64,000 nt of DNA from NCBI GenBank assembly GCA_025617745.1, contig CM046858.1, positions 36,969,119-37,033,118 of the forward strand. Direction: 5' to 3'. Positions 1-11,569 of the stretch are shown piece by piece. Under the pieces are notes generated by a model. The model saw only the letters and a program-made list of their open reading frames with translations, was not told the DNA's origin and did no database searches. The position numbers and the translations under genes are program-made. How positions within the stretch are numbered: position 1 is the first letter of the stretch; every line of letters begins with the position of its first letter. The DNA is from Heliocidaris erythrogramma (lineage: Eukaryota; Echinodermata; Echinoidea; Camarodonta; Echinometridae).

Positions 1-1297
1 ATGTACTAAATCAAACATAAAAGTGGCTACAGATATATGATGTACCTCAAAAACATTCAAAATTTCCATAGATTGGAATATTGGCCGTGTGTGAGATCTC
101 AAACCACTAAAGGTAATAGCTCGCATTGCCATTTTTTGTGTATAAAGTATACTATTGAGGTATGTTTTGTAAGTGCTCCCCCACACCTCAATACCATATG
201 TGATATGCGGTTGTATAAGAGTTTTATATAACAATATCAGTGTATGTTTTGGTACAAAATGGCGCAGCCTAAACAAAACACCAACCTTTTTTCTTATGCC
301 TTGATTTACCACTTCAATGTGGGGTCTCCAAGTCAAATGTTTATCAATATGTATACCAACAAAAGTAGCCACATCAACCTCTTTTATTTCTTTCCCAAAT
401 ATTTCAAATCTTCCTCCTAAAACAGGCTTCATCCTCCGACTGCTTAAAAGTATGAAATTAGTTTTTGTTGAATTAATTGTTAGCCTGTTCGCAAAACACC
501 ATTCTTGCACCAGTTGCAAATGGGTATTAACCTCGTGTACATCAATAACACATTGGCGAGCTGGAAATGTGTGGAATAAGTTAGAATCGTCTGCAAATAG
601 TCTAAAGTTAAAAAAGTCAGTGACTAGTGGCAAATCGTTAATGTACATTAAAAATAGAGTTGGGCCTAACACAGAACCCTGTGGGACACCGCATTTGATT
701 TGCAGCATATCTGATGATGTGTTCCCGTTATTTACAAACTGGAATCTATTGTGAAAATAATTTTGAAACCACTGTAAGGGCAATCCTCGTATACCATAAT
801 GGGATAGTTTTCGTAACAATATACTATGATCAATAGTATCAAATGCTTTTTGGAAATCAATAAAAATTCCAAGTGTGCATTTCCCTTCATCTATAGATTT
901 CAATGTTGCATTAATCAAATTAATTATTGACAGCTTAGTACTATATTTTTTTCGAAAACCATACTGATGCTGATATAATATACTATTTGTTTCCAAAAAA
1001 TTAAGCACTCTGACATTAACAATCTTTTCAAATATCTTACATAACACAGGCAAAACTGATATTGGTCTATAATTTCCACAATCAAAATTAGATCCTTTCT
1101 TATATAAAGGGGTAATTTTCGCAATTTTCATTTCATCAGGAAATGTACCAGTTTCCAGTGAAAGATTAAAAACATGCACTAAAATTGCTGAAATATGGTA
1201 TGCACAATCTCTTAATAACCGTGCCGGAATATTATCATGGCCACTCGTTTTCTTTGTGTTTAATGACTGAAGGACGTTTAAGACTTCAGTATACGTA
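1..1297 (-). CDS. LINE ORF2, reverse transcriptase half (partial)
   Basis: This frame reads on from the endonuclease ORF after the A-run frameshift and stays open to base 1. The visible RT landmarks, in order, are a GHDN-type pre-RT motif, YRPISVLP, FQKAFDTIDH (motif A), CGVPQGSVLGP (motif B, near 666-700) and LFADDSN (catalytic FADD, near 585-600). A thumb-like region follows toward base 1. It would copy LINE RNA by target-primed reverse transcription. It lacks its own start because it is the downstream part of ORF2. The C-terminus is cut by the window edge. Confidence 0.85.
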
Positions 1298-2680
1298 ACC
1301 GGTTTCCAAAAAAAAAGATTGCTCAACGGGTGTCCCTAGATAATTTACAAATTCATTATCTCTCTTTGGTAGTGCATTAGATAAGCTGGGTCCAATATTA
1401 ACAAAGAAATTATTAAATTCATTTACAATAGAAGATGTACTGGTCATTTCTTCATTCTGTCCATTTGCCTGTGTATTAAGTTTGTTTATTTGTTTTGCTG
1501 AACCACTCTTACTCCCTAGTAATTCATTAATAACTCTCCATGTTTGGCTATTGTTGTTCCTATTTTCATCTAACAAAGTACTATAATAATTCCTTTTAGC
1601 ATTTTTCAAAACAGTAGTTAAAACATTTCTATATCTCTTATACTTTATAAAATTCTCTTCTTTATAATTTGACTTTAGGACTTTTGAATACAATTTATGT
1701 TTCCTACGTATAGACTTCATAATAGCACGAGTGATCCAGGGCCTTTTACACTTCGTAGTATTCTCCGACTTATGCTTTTCTACAAGCGGTGCATGTTTAT
1801 TAAAAACTTCGATAATAGAAGCACAGAATGTAGAGTAGGCCACATTCACATCTTCACAATCATAAATTCTTGAACATTCAAGATTAGCAATATCTTCATT
1901 AAATTTTTCAATGTCATAATTTTTATAACATCTAAACAAAACTTTTTTGTCACGAGTTTGATTTGGTTTGAAATAATTCTGAAAACATATAAACACTGGA
2001 AAATGATCAGATAAATCACATTCTATTATTCCTGAATGAGTTACAAACATGTTTAAATTTGTATATACATGATCTAACAATGATGCAGTACCACTTGCCA
2101 CTCTGGTTGGTGACTCTATCATTTGAGTCAAACCTAAACATTGCATTGCTGTTACAAAACTCTCTGCTGCCCCACCTGTACATAATATACATTTATGCTT
2201 ATCTACTTTAACTTTTTCAAGTTCACGCAAAACACTTTCTTGGAAATCTGAAATATCTGTATTGGGCTTTCTATAAATGACACCAACAACTATTTTCTGA
2301 TGTTTGGAAACATTAACTTCCAACCAAATTGATTCAGCATGAGATACATCATAATCTAACAATATATATTCATAAGATGCACGAATATAAACTCCGACTC
2401 CCCCTCCTCTTAAGTTGTGTTCTCTACATTTAACTTCCAAGGTATATCCCTGTAAATTTAAGACAGATTTATTATAAACACTCCAAACTTCCGATAGGCC
2501 AATAATATCAAACTTCACTTTAAGGCAATCCTCATACAACAATTTTAAGCCTTCGATATTCTTATTCAAAGATCGAATATTTATATGCGAAACGTTCAAG
2601 GAACCTTCGGTATTGAAACCAAGAACAGAATTAAAGTTGTTAGGAGACAATTTATAAGAATGTAACAAAGCATCAGTCAT
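1286..2680 (-). CDS. LINE ORF2, apurinic-type endonuclease half (frameshifted from RT)
   Basis: This 464-residue ORF starts at an ATG 83 bases after ORF1. The N-terminal 230 residues form an endonuclease/exonuclease/phosphatase fold: SHINIRSLNKN near residue 31, FDIIGLSEVW near 57, a GGVGVYIR strand, IWLEVNV, and CDLSDHFPVF near 225 with the D-H catalytic pair. One oddity is VKVDKHKCILCTGGAAESF near 160, where the family normally has a GDFN motif. That suggests local decay or a frameshift pair and loss of an active-site Asp/Asn. The C-terminal part is the linker to RT. It ends early because of the frameshift in the A9 run at 1308-1316. Confidence 0.85.
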   Translation of the reverse strand: MTDALLHSYKLSPNNFNSVLGFNTEGSLNVSHINIRSLNKNIEGLKLLYEDCLKVKFDIIGLSEVWSVYNKSVLNLQGYTLEVKCREHNLRGGGVGVYIRASYEYILLDYDVSHAESIWLEVNVSKHQKIVVGVIYRKPNTDISDFQESVLRELEKVKVDKHKCILCTGGAAESFVTAMQCLGLTQMIESPTRVASGTASLLDHVYTNLNMFVTHSGIIECDLSDHFPVFICFQNYFKPNQTRDKKVLFRCYKNYDIEKFNEDIANLECSRIYDCEDVNVAYSTFCASIIEVFNKHAPLVEKHKSENTTKCKRPWITRAIMKSIRRKHKLYSKVLKSNYKEENFIKYKRYRNVLTTVLKNAKRNYYSTLLDENRNNNSQTWRVINELLGSKSGSAKQINKLNTQANGQNEEMTSTSSIVNEFNNFFVNIGPSLSNALPKRDNEFVNYLGTPVEQSFFLETGYVY

Positions 2681-2763
2681 TTAAAGGGTTTGTGAAAGAG
2701 GTTGAAGAACTGCATAATAATTAGACAACTTATTTCAAGAGATGAAGCTTAAACTTGTCGTAC

Positions 2764-3471
2764 TCAATGTTGTCTCATGGTGGTGAGGTCTTCATTGACA
2801 TAGACATGCCTACACCCTTCTTTTCCTTTCAGATTAAAACGAGAGCTGTACAGTTGATCTCTCTTTCTCCTCACTGCAAATCTCACAATGGTCTGCCGTA
2901 CCTTGCCATCAGCTTTCTTCCCAAGCCGATGACATGCTGATAGATCTCTAGACTCCATCTCCACACCAGCCTTCTCAGCCACACAGCATATTTTAGCAAT
3001 TAGCTGCTCCTCTGTTTCCTCTCCATCAGACTCTTGCAGGCCACTAATCCGGAGGTTTTCCCGCCTGGTATGTTGTTCAATTTCATCTGTGCGGTACTGC
3101 ATGCGGAGAAGGTGGGGATTAATCTCCTCCTTCATACCACTAAGGCAAACGTCCTTGACTGCCTTCACAATGGCTGGAATGGCAGCCCATACAGCTGCCT
3201 CCACTGCTTTCACGATAATGTCTCCCATTTTGCCCCTCTCCCCTTGGTCCACATCATCAAGCTGGTCCTCAAGATTAAGGTCGATAAAAAACCCCTTTTC
3301 CTGCTTAGGACCTGCAGCTGCCATTCCTTGATGGGCTTGGACCTTGTGATCTAGAGTATCATTAATCACAAACGGGCTGCTGGGGGATGACGGGCGGCGG
3401 CCTTGTTGATCACTGCCTGGTCGTAAATATTTTCCAGGCATGGCAGTGCTCCTCGTTTTTCTGCGAGACAT
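2764..3471 (-). CDS. LINE ORF1 protein
   Basis: This is a 235-residue basic protein upstream of the endonuclease ORF. Residues about 120-150 contain RTDEIEQHTRRENLRISGL, the coiled-coil-to-RRM junction typical of L1-like ORF1 proteins (RREN(L/I)RI.G). A region with CHRLGKK and KVRQTIVRF follows, matching the RRM/CTD nucleic-acid-binding part. The family acts as an RNA-binding chaperone in the retrotransposition particle. The start ATG (3469-3471) is the first in frame. The protein ends MRQH shortly after the CTD, so it may be slightly shortened. Confidence 0.8.
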   Translation of the reverse strand: MSRRKTRSTAMPGKYLRPGSDQQGRRPSSPSSPFVINDTLDHKVQAHQGMAAAGPKQEKGFFIDLNLEDQLDDVDQGERGKMGDIIVKAVEAAVWAAIPAIVKAVKDVCLSGMKEEINPHLLRMQYRTDEIEQHTRRENLRISGLQESDGEETEEQLIAKICCVAEKAGVEMESRDLSACHRLGKKADGKVRQTIVRFAVRRKRDQLYSSRFNLKGKEGCRHVYVNEDLTTMRQH

Positions 3472-4380
3472 CTTAGGGATGTGAAACGGGTGTTAGAATA
3501 CAAAATACAGCCTCTCTGTAGAGAAAACTGCAACACAAATTTCCTGTAGGTGGGACTGTTGTAGAAAGTCACAACCAGGAGAGTGCAAAAATGCATAAAG
3601 ATTTGAAGCTTCCTTTGCTAAATTGAACTTGCAATGATACATACAATCCACTCCAGATGAAAGTATACATTGATCTGATGCTTCTGTGAAGATTCCAGAA
3701 TGCCTCCGCCTAATTAACTGAATTTGGAAGAATTTTTGCTGGAGCTCATCATTACCACTGCTTGCCACTGCCACTACATGTATAGTTGGGTGATGATGAC
3801 ACAGGTCATCATCTTTGATAAATATTGGGGGTGATGTATTCCCTCTTTCCCCACCACATTCGATTCCCTTCGATAATACATGTATTTTCACTTCAATTTT
3901 GAAAATTGCTGGTCTTACTAATAACATGGGTATGGCAAAATTGCATTATAAAGGAAAGTTTCCGACTGAATCCTCTAAATCGAGAATAATTACATGTACT
4001 TTTAATCTAAATAAATTTTCTGCATTATGGCTTTGAAAAAAATCACCTCAAAAATTTATTGGGGGATGGTAACACAGGTCACCCCCTCCACTGCATCTTT
4101 TTAAAAATTATACCTCCTTATCTCTCCCAGATTAACACCTATATTTTATAATTTGAAGTAGATGATTTGCACTTTCTAGTAGTGTAAAAATATATCGGGA
4201 AAATGAGAAGGAGTGACAGAATTGTAGATAAATATTAATAAATTCATATAAATCTACAGTATTGTAATACATGAATAATGTCTATTTTGAAATAAAGAAT
4301 ACATGTATATAAATTTGAATAATATTAATAAGTATAGTATCACAAATTATATTTATCTACAACATAATAGAAATGTATAT
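3472..4380. other. No gene recognised (possible LINE 5' UTR, then AT-rich spacer)
   Basis: No credible coding region on either strand. The first few hundred bases next to ORF1 could be the LINE 5' UTR. The rest is AT-rich sequence without a recognisable repeat. Confidence 0.4.
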
Positions 4381-4383
4381 TTT

Positions 4384-4572
4384 CCATTTTTTTAATTTTT
4401 TTTTAATTTTATTTTTTTTTTTTTAAATTTTATTTTATTTATTTATTTTTTTTTGGGGGGAGGGGGGGGGGGGGGGGGAGATGTTTGTACACACCATTCC
4501 CCACCTAAAAAAGTTGGGGGATGTATACCCTCCCTCCCCCTCAATCCCCCCCCCCCCCCCCCCCCCCCCCCC
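4384..4572. repeat. Poly(T), poly(G) and poly(C) homopolymer cluster
   Basis: A T-rich tract (about 4384-4454) runs into about 24 G. After about 60 bases comes a run of about 26 C (4547-4572). The apparent glycine/proline ORFs here are homopolymer artefacts. Confidence 0.9.
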
Positions 4573-4876
4573 GCTACTACGCCCCTGATAATAGATCTGT
4601 ATTATATTGTGTGATGAATCCATATTAACACTTTTTGTAGAAATTAATTTTGTTAATAGAAAAGATGTCGTAGTCGTATAGGCCTCACATAGTAAAACAA
4701 GCTCCTACCTTAATTTACAATATATGCATCACTTAAGCTGGCGGTGTAATTTCAGTCCTGACGGATCACTTCCCAATATTTGCACATCCCCCCCCCCCCA
4801 ACTTCCATCAAACACAATGCGCTTCTACACTATATACAAACCGAACTTTTGAGAAGGAAATTAACATATTAAAGAC

Positions 4877-6085
4877 GGCTTGTCTCGAATGGGTGGGTTG
4901 CGGGAGCGGGATGGGAGCGGGAACGGGCACACCCTTTCGAGACAAGCCCCCCCCCCCGGTTATCTCGAATGGACGCGTTCCCAGCGAGAAGTTCAATGAA
5001 CGCGCCACTTCGAGACAACCGGGGGGGGGGGGGGGGGGGCTTTCCTCGAATGGGTGGGTTGAGTAGACTTTTGTAACAGACGTTTTAGAATTTTTTGAAA
5101 AGTGTACTCTTGCTGGTTTTTTCGTTTTTCTTTTGTCTAAGATGTAGAAAATATAATAAAACAGTATCTAAAAAAAGCTTTTGACAAGGAAATCATTATT
5201 TGTGCAAAATAAATAGGAGAATTGAATAATTATGCATTAAAACACACGGGGACGAAAGGGCAAGTGGCGTATTTATTTATTTATTATTTTTGTTTGGCGT
5301 GACCTGGGCCCCGTAATATGCTAATGGCAATCAATCGCTAAAATCCGTAACACAAAGCCCCCCCCTTCAATCAAACGCTATTAGAGCTTGATTCATAGCG
5401 ATCGATCGTTATTAATTTTTGCATACATACACCCTCAAGCTGTTTCTGAATAAAACATGGACAAATGTTTCCCATTGTTTTGTAATTATACTCAACAGGA
5501 CATTCACAGACACCATACAAAATACATTAGCAAATATCTTGTTAGTCTTTGTTTTTTTTTGATAGTGGGTATTGATAGAAAGATGATAAACACACCTTGG
5601 CTAATGTCAGCACATGTCTGTAACACAATTTCACAATATTTAACAGGTCACACCAAAAAACAAAAAAAAAATAAATAAATACAAAAATCATAGCTACGCC
5701 ACTTGCCCTTTTGTCCCCGGGTGTTTTAATGCATAATTATTCAATTCTCCTATTTATTTTGCACAAATAATGATTTCCTCGTCAAAAGCTTTTTTAGATA
5801 CTGTTTTATTATATTTTCTACATCTTAGACAAAAGAAAAACGAAAAAACCAGCAAGAGTACATTTTTCAAAAATTTCTAAAACGTCTGTTACAAAAGTCT
5901 ACTCAACCCACCCATTCGAGGAAAGCCCCCCCCCCCCCCCGATTGTCTCGAAGTGGTGCGTTCACTGAACTTCTCGCTGGGAACGCGTCCATTCGAGATA
6001 ACCCCTTGTCTCGAAAGGGTGTGCCCGTTCCCGCTCCCATCCCGTTCCCATCCCGCTCCCGCAACCCACCCATTCGAGACAAGCC
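4877..6085. mobile_element. Foldback-type DNA element with ~400-bp inverted arms and 8-bp TSD
   Basis: The left arm (4877 to about 5275) and right arm (about 5697-6085) are reverse complements around a loop of about 420 bp. The outer ends start GGCTTGTCTCGAATGGG. The flanks are TTAAAGAC on both sides (4869-4876 and 6086-6093), a perfect 8-bp target duplication. Each arm is modular. An outer hairpin (4877-4949; both ends GGCTTGTCTCGAA-like), a second hairpin (about 4959-5022) and an inner stretch are separated by poly(C) or poly(G). No transposase ORF is seen, so it is non-autonomous. An 8-bp TSD fits hAT, P or Merlin types; the ends do not decide which. Confidence 0.9.
5276..5696. other. Unpaired loop of the foldback element
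   Basis: About 420 AT-rich bases between the inverted arms. It contains a 73-codon ORF with no recognisable motif. No transposase signature. Confidence 0.6.
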
Positions 6086-7860
6086 TTAAAGACAGACTAA
6101 GCATAATGGATGGAATGATATTTATAATATGACTGATGTAAATGGTACTTTTGATGAATTTATGGCTTAGTTACTTTGTTTAATAAATGTTTTCCTAAAA
6201 GCTAATTGAATCTTTAATATAAGAAAAGAAATCCCAAATCTCCATGGATAACACCAAGCTTATTAAGCTCAATAAATAGGAAAAAAAAAATCATTTTTAA
6301 ATGAAAAGCGAAGCCATCTGAAAGTTTTAAGTCAAAATATTTGAATTATAAAAATACATTTACAGTGTTATACATACAAATATACATTTTTTTTTTCACG
6401 CCAATTCATGAATTGTAACAAATATGCAAAAATACATGGAAACTAATCAATGCAGTTCTGAATAAATGTGAACAGAAAAGTACCATTTCTAAGATACAAA
6501 TTGAAAGAACTATTGATGAGTTACCAGATATTGTTGATCACTTTAATGATTATTAAAATATATGTTGAAATACGTCAAAATTTAGCAAGTAAGATATCAA
6601 ACTGTCATATAAAATATTATACTTACTTACAAAACCCAAACCCTAATTCTTTGGTCTTCATACCTGTAAATGAAGGTGAAGTCTTTGCTATTGTTAACAA
6701 TTGTAACAGTAAACGTACTTGTGGGCATGATGGTTTTGACAATTTGATAATTAAGAATATTATATCAAGCATTGATGAACCTTTCACTTATATATGTAAT
6801 ATATCTCCGAGAACTGGTGTTTTTCCAAACAAAATTAAATTAGTCCCCCAAAATCCTATTTAAAAAAAAATGTTTTTACTCGTATAATGGCTTTTAAAAA
6901 TAATAATGCAATTTTATGCAATTTTTTAATGCAAGTTATGTTGATAACGGTGCCCATACAATGAGAGTGTTCTTAGATTTCTCTAAGGCATTCGACACTA
7001 TTTATTTTTTTAAAACAAACTTTCACATTATGGCATAAAGGGCATTGTTTTATATTGATTTCGAAACTATTTATACGAACGTCAACACTATGTCTGCATT
7101 GATAATTACACGTCACAATGAATAAATATTAATGTTTGTTTCCCACAGGGTTCTATCCTATAACCATTAATTCTTATTTTGCATAAAATGACTTCCATAG
7201 ATCATCAAATTCATTGACATTTACTATGCATGCAGATGGCACTAATCTATTTTTTCGCATAAAAGCCTAGAAACATTATGTAATGATATTAATTCTGAAT
7301 GGGATTCAGTTACAATATGGATAAGGCTAACAAATGATCATTAATCTAAATAACAAACAAAACAAAACAAATTAAATGTTAGTCAGTAATACTTTTAACG
7401 AACTACCTCAACCGATTTTATAGATAATAATTAGAAAAAAAAGTGATTAAAACAACATTTCTAGGTACTATAATACATATATAATAAACTTTCATGGAAG
7501 TATCATATTGATAGTGAATGTAAATTGATATCCAGGAACATTTATAAATTAATAAACCGAAATGATCTTTTCCGCCAATCATTCTTATATCACTATACCC
7601 CACACTAGTTTTGCCATATCTAAATTGTGGAATATTGGCCTAGGGAAACAGTGCGGAATGCCTGTTAAACAGAACTTTTGTATTACAGAAAAGGGCTATG
7701 CGAATTATTAATAATGTTAATTGTGAGAATAAATACAGTTCACACATGAAATTGCCATTTTCTCAACTTTATTCCACTGGGGACAATTCCCAGGTATTAA
7801 AACCAATTTCCATCATATTTTCATTAGCACAAGATTTGTAATAGTGCAATAAGTATTCAA

Positions 7861-8270
7861 TTGACATCAAATGTCGAAAGGGGAAAGGGGGGAATCCGGG
7901 TCACATGACTTGCTGGGAGGAAGAGATCCAGCCGGGATCCCAGGACAGGAGTTTCATGGGGCGCGGATTCCCCTCAAACAGTTATCATCTATTCAATACA
8001 AACTTCTCAAATGTGTCAGAATATACACATGTACATGTAGGAGGGAGAGAAGCTTCAAGACGTGAACATGAATTCCAGGAGGGGAGCCTGGTCACGTGAC
8101 CAAGCCGGCGTCCCGGGACAGGCGTTTCCAGGGACAATGATTCCCCATCTCCCGTTTTTCTTTACCTATATTATAGAACCCCTCCCCCTATGATTGACCT
8201 GAACTGATGGGAAAACAATTATAAACCCATCCAAACTTTGTACCGTCAAGAGCCCTAAAGCTTCATAATT
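7861..8270. other. Spacer with a weak direct duplication, no gene
   Basis: Two related stretches near 7897-7960 and 8090-8140 share GGTCAC(A/G)TGAC, a (C/T)CCCGGGACAGG-like core and GTTTC. They look like diverged tandem copies of a short repeat. No coding evidence. Confidence 0.35.
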
Positions 8271-8587
8271 TTCAGCCTAACCAGCCAACTCTCCTGACTG
8301 ACTTAAAAAAATAGACACATGTACGTTGCATCGCCATCTTTCTTTTTTTTTTGTTAGTTTTTGTTTTCAAGCCCGACCAAGCAACCAATGAATAACTGAA
8401 ACATGCAATATCCTCCCCAACATCAATGCATTCATATTCCCACCCGTATCCGAGGCAACCAACCAACCAATGAATGAATGAAAAATATACCGGTAATCAT
8501 GAATGCACACATTGCCCAGACCAATTTTAGGTTTTCAAGCCCAATCAAACAACCAGTTTGATACCCTCACCAACATATAAGGATATA

Positions 8588-9252
8588 TGTGACCCTCCAC
8601 CACAGAACGACCAATAAGTCGCAATGGGAGTTTTACAGTAAACAGCTGAAAAAGGTTGTTTGGGGTCGAAATTTCTTTTTCAAGTTTTTGGTATTTTCTG
8701 AAAGTTAATTTAATAATCTACCATCTGACAAAATTTAGGGTTAAAATACCATGCTGAAATATATTTTTAATTTCGTTCAAAATGACCATTTCTTCGTGGA
8801 TTTTCAAACTCTGTGACTCGGCTTGCTGGCATCGTACTTCACCTCGCTTTTCTGGTATAGCTCAAAAACTATGCACTGTCTGATATTCAAAATCTAGAGA
8901 AAGAAAGAAATATATCTATTCTAAAGGTATGGAAAGTTTCAACCCAATCCAATGAGTACTTCACACTGTAGACTTTGGAGTTCTCACTCAACCTTTTGTG
9001 CGACAAACAATAGGACACAGATTAGACGCTCTTAAATGGTCACTCTTCTTAATAGAGCCCGTTTTCTCTATTGTTTTGGTCATTAGCCTGTCTGACACTC
9101 GGAAAGTCTCGTTGTAATGTATAAGGGTTTGCTTAGTGTCTACAAGGAAGTTATATATCATTTTAAAGCTAAGAATCTAAGCTTCCAAACTGTGCTGAAA
9201 TTTAAAACCCCAAATTTCCGACTTATTGGTCGTTTTGTGGTTGAGGGTCACA
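8588..9252. mobile_element. 665-bp MITE with TA target duplication
   Basis: The terminal inverted repeats are about 37 bp with about three mismatches and begin TGTGACCCTC(C/A)ACCACA. TA flanks both ends (8586-8587 and 9253-9254). There is no transposase ORF. The TA duplication suggests Tc1/mariner-type mobilisation. It sits inside the CCAACCAA array and splits it. Confidence 0.85.
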
Positions 9253-9899
9253 TATTGTTTCACATTTTTTAAAAAAAGTTTTCCAAGCCCGACCAACCAA
9301 CCGATGGAATAATGATAAAAAGATATCATCATCAGCACATGTACGTACATGTTTAACCTTTCTGGGTTTCCAGCCAAGGCAACCAACCAATTACAATATC
9401 CTCACAAATTATATGCATACATTGCATAACCACCTTTTTAGGTTTCCAAGCCCAACCAATCACCCACTATTTCCTGTCTAGGTTTCCAAGCCAAACCAAC
9501 CAACCAGTGACAATATCCTCACCAACATATATGCATACATTATATAACCACCCTTTTAGGTTTCCAAGCCCAACCAACCAACCACTGTTTAACCTTTCTA
9601 GGTTTCCAAGCCCAACCAACCAACCAATGACAATATCCTTACCAACATGCTTACATTGTATAACCACCTTTTTAAGTTTTCAAGTCCAACCAACCAACCA
9701 CTGACCGAAGAAATACAATGTCCTTACCAAGATATATAATAGCCCAACCAAACAACCGAACAATGAATGAGTGAAAAATACAATATCCTCACCAAATATG
9801 CGTACATTGTATGCCATGTTTTAGGTTTCCAAGCCCAGCCAACCAACTACAGAATGAATGAAGAAATACAATATCCTCACCAAGATACATGTATATGCA

Positions 9900-10920
9900 T
9901 ACAACAATCAACTTAAGGTGAAAGTGCAAAGTGTAATTTGAACATTTACTTATGTCACCTGAATAAACTTGATTCAAACTCCATGGAACAATATTAAAAC
10001 TTTTGATTATCATATTTTGACCAAAATTACTATTTTCTGACCCATTAATGAAGGTAAACATTTTTACAGTAAAATATGGTCATCACATATTGAGCCATTT
10101 TCTGAAATTTCTGCTGTTATGATAAGTTAATCAAATCTGGTTAGGGCTAAGGTGAATTTCGGATCTGTTTACAAAAAAGTTCAAAATATGATAAATTTTT
10201 AGATTTAAAGGAGGTCAAAGGTCAGATAGATATTTGTCCCATCTGTCACGTTTTTAAAACTATTTTTTAAATAACTTTTACAATAAACTGGATCCATGAT
10301 TTGGAATAAAATTTTGCACTCTTGCTCTTTGTAGGGGAAGTTCATTTCTTCTGCTAACTTGGTGGAATACAAGTTTGTGAAGATAATGATCAATCATAAA
10401 CTGATGTCCCTTTGTCGCGTTTTTCATTTACAGTAGAAACTATATGCGTGGGATTAAAAGAAAATTTTCTGATGGATGAAAATTAAAATCCTCTGACCTT
10501 TATATTTCATCATATCAAGGATAACCAGTTAGCCAATTTAGAACACTCATATTTTTGGCATTTCCCCCTAAAAGGCAGGCGAAATTTTGAACGTATAATG
10601 GAAGGTTTCAAGAAGGCACAGACGAGTAATAATATGAATACACACATTTCCTATGAGCATAAATTTGTAATAAGTATCAGCGGGAATGGCTTGATAAATT
10701 CATGTCCCGTCTGACACGCTGAAATTGTAGCCCCACCCATCAATTGTGGGCGGGGCTTCAAAAAATTATGATTTCTCTCTTTGTGGACCAAATACCATCG
10801 ATCGCATTATACATGCATCATATTCAACTGAATTACAAAATATCAGTTAAAAGCATCAAACAGCGAGGGTTGGATGTCCCATTATCCAATCATTTTTTAT
10901 TTATTAATTTTTAACATTAT
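9900..10920. other. About 1 kb of noncoding sequence interrupting the minisatellite
   Basis: No gene. A motif resembling TGTCCC(A/G)TCTG(T/A)CACG recurs near 10235, 10404, 10704 and, degraded, near 10872. That suggests an old interspersed repeat with internal periodicity. I cannot name it and saw no clear terminal inverted repeats. Confidence 0.35.
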
Positions 10921-11199
10921 TTAGGTTTCCAAGCCTAAACCGCCAACCAATGAATGAATGACAAAATACAATATCCTCACCAAGAAATGCACATACATTG
11001 TCCAAAAATTTCTTAGGTTTCCAAGCCCAACCAACCAGCCAACGATTGAATGAAAGTTTCGTGGGTAACCAATTAATCTAGGTATTGAGATACAATGTAT
11101 TTCAACTAAAAACATGAGGCCCACCCATTCTTGCGAGGGCCCTTCCAGGCGCTCATCAATTCGTGTTCCGTTTATTAATAGGAATCATGTCACCCTTTA

Positions 11200-11500
11200 A
11201 TTATTCGTTCCTGCTGAATTTGCACGTGCACGTTAGGATTTTTTTTTCCTTTACACTTTTATTTCCAATTATTCATTTAATTATTTTTGTTTTCTTTTTA
11301 ATTTTTTTTCAATTCCTTCCCTCTGACCCTATACCACATACTGCGGTATTTGCCATATGACTGACTATTTCCCTGAGATTTACGTGTAATACTTTTTCCT
11401 CCACCTTAACCTTGTTTTGGTAATGTACTTATTCCCTGCCCTACCAGTTACTCTATTTTATACAATAGAGGGAGGGGGGGGGGGGGGGGGGGGGGGGCAA
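11200..11500. repeat. T-rich tract followed by ~28-base poly(G)
   Basis: Low-complexity T/C-rich sequence, then a G run at about 11470-11497. No gene. Confidence 0.8.
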
Positions 11501-11569
11501 AATAACATCCATTGTCCCCAGAGGTTGAGTTGAGACTGAAAGCATGATTCAGATTCGGAGAACCATGTG

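Larger units (their letters stand above)
1..3471 (-). mobile_element. Non-LTR retrotransposon (LINE, CR1/Jockey-group type), 3' end beyond window
   Basis: This is a two-ORF LINE on the minus strand. It has ORF1 (2764-3471), an 83-base spacer, then ORF2 with an endonuclease half (1286-2680) and a reverse transcriptase half (about 1297 to base 1). The order ORF1, APE-type endonuclease, RT is the standard LINE layout. The RT frame stays open to the left edge, so the 3' UTR and tail are outside the window. The only break I see is a frameshift at a 9-base A run (1308-1316). The exact clade is uncertain; a CR1/L2/Daphne-like assignment is a guess from motif style. Sequence above 3471 may be its 5' UTR. 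Confidence 0.9.
4625..7860 (+). pseudogene. Degenerate LINE (endonuclease C-terminus to RT) interrupted by a foldback element
   Basis: LINE ORF2 homology is on the plus strand but broken by many stops. The left part (about 4690-4790) resembles TLIxNI and GVISVLTDHFPIF, the end of the endonuclease. The right part resumes at 6094 with DVNGTFDEFM-like sequence, then a GHDGFDNLIIKNI-like pre-RT segment (about 6720-6780), FLDFSKAFDTI (about 6972-7005), a decayed SHRVL-type motif B (about 7139) and a FADG-like catalytic motif (about 7230). The thumb region ends near 7850. Removing the foldback and one target-site copy rejoins the reading around 4868/6094. It looks related to the LINE at 16861 but is older. 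Confidence 0.75.
8270..11095. repeat. CCAACCAA minisatellite array with insertions
   Basis: About a dozen copies share the core AGGTTTCCAAGCCCAACCAA. Each is followed by CAACCA, a TGAATGAATGA stretch, ATACAATATCCTCACCAA and a TATGCATACATTGTAT segment. Examples lie near 9290, 9440, 9480, 9558, 9600, 9825, 10921 and 11014. Spacing varies from about 40 to 150 bases. The array is interrupted by the MITE at 8588-9252 and by about 1 kb of unrelated sequence (9900-10920). Short ORFs through it repeat GWLVGLGNL on the minus strand and are not real genes. Confidence 0.8.

Noticed and set aside
4435-4623. Glycine-rich ORF
   Set aside because: Translation of poly(C) and T-rich tracts; no real protein composition.
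4808-6104. Two similar small minus-strand ORFs in the foldback arms
   Set aside because: They are mirror products of the inverted arms and contain the poly(C) linkers; no transposase motif.
9467-9667. GWLVGLGNL repeat peptide
   Set aside because: Translation of the CCAACCAA minisatellite; the period is irregular and frames shift between units.
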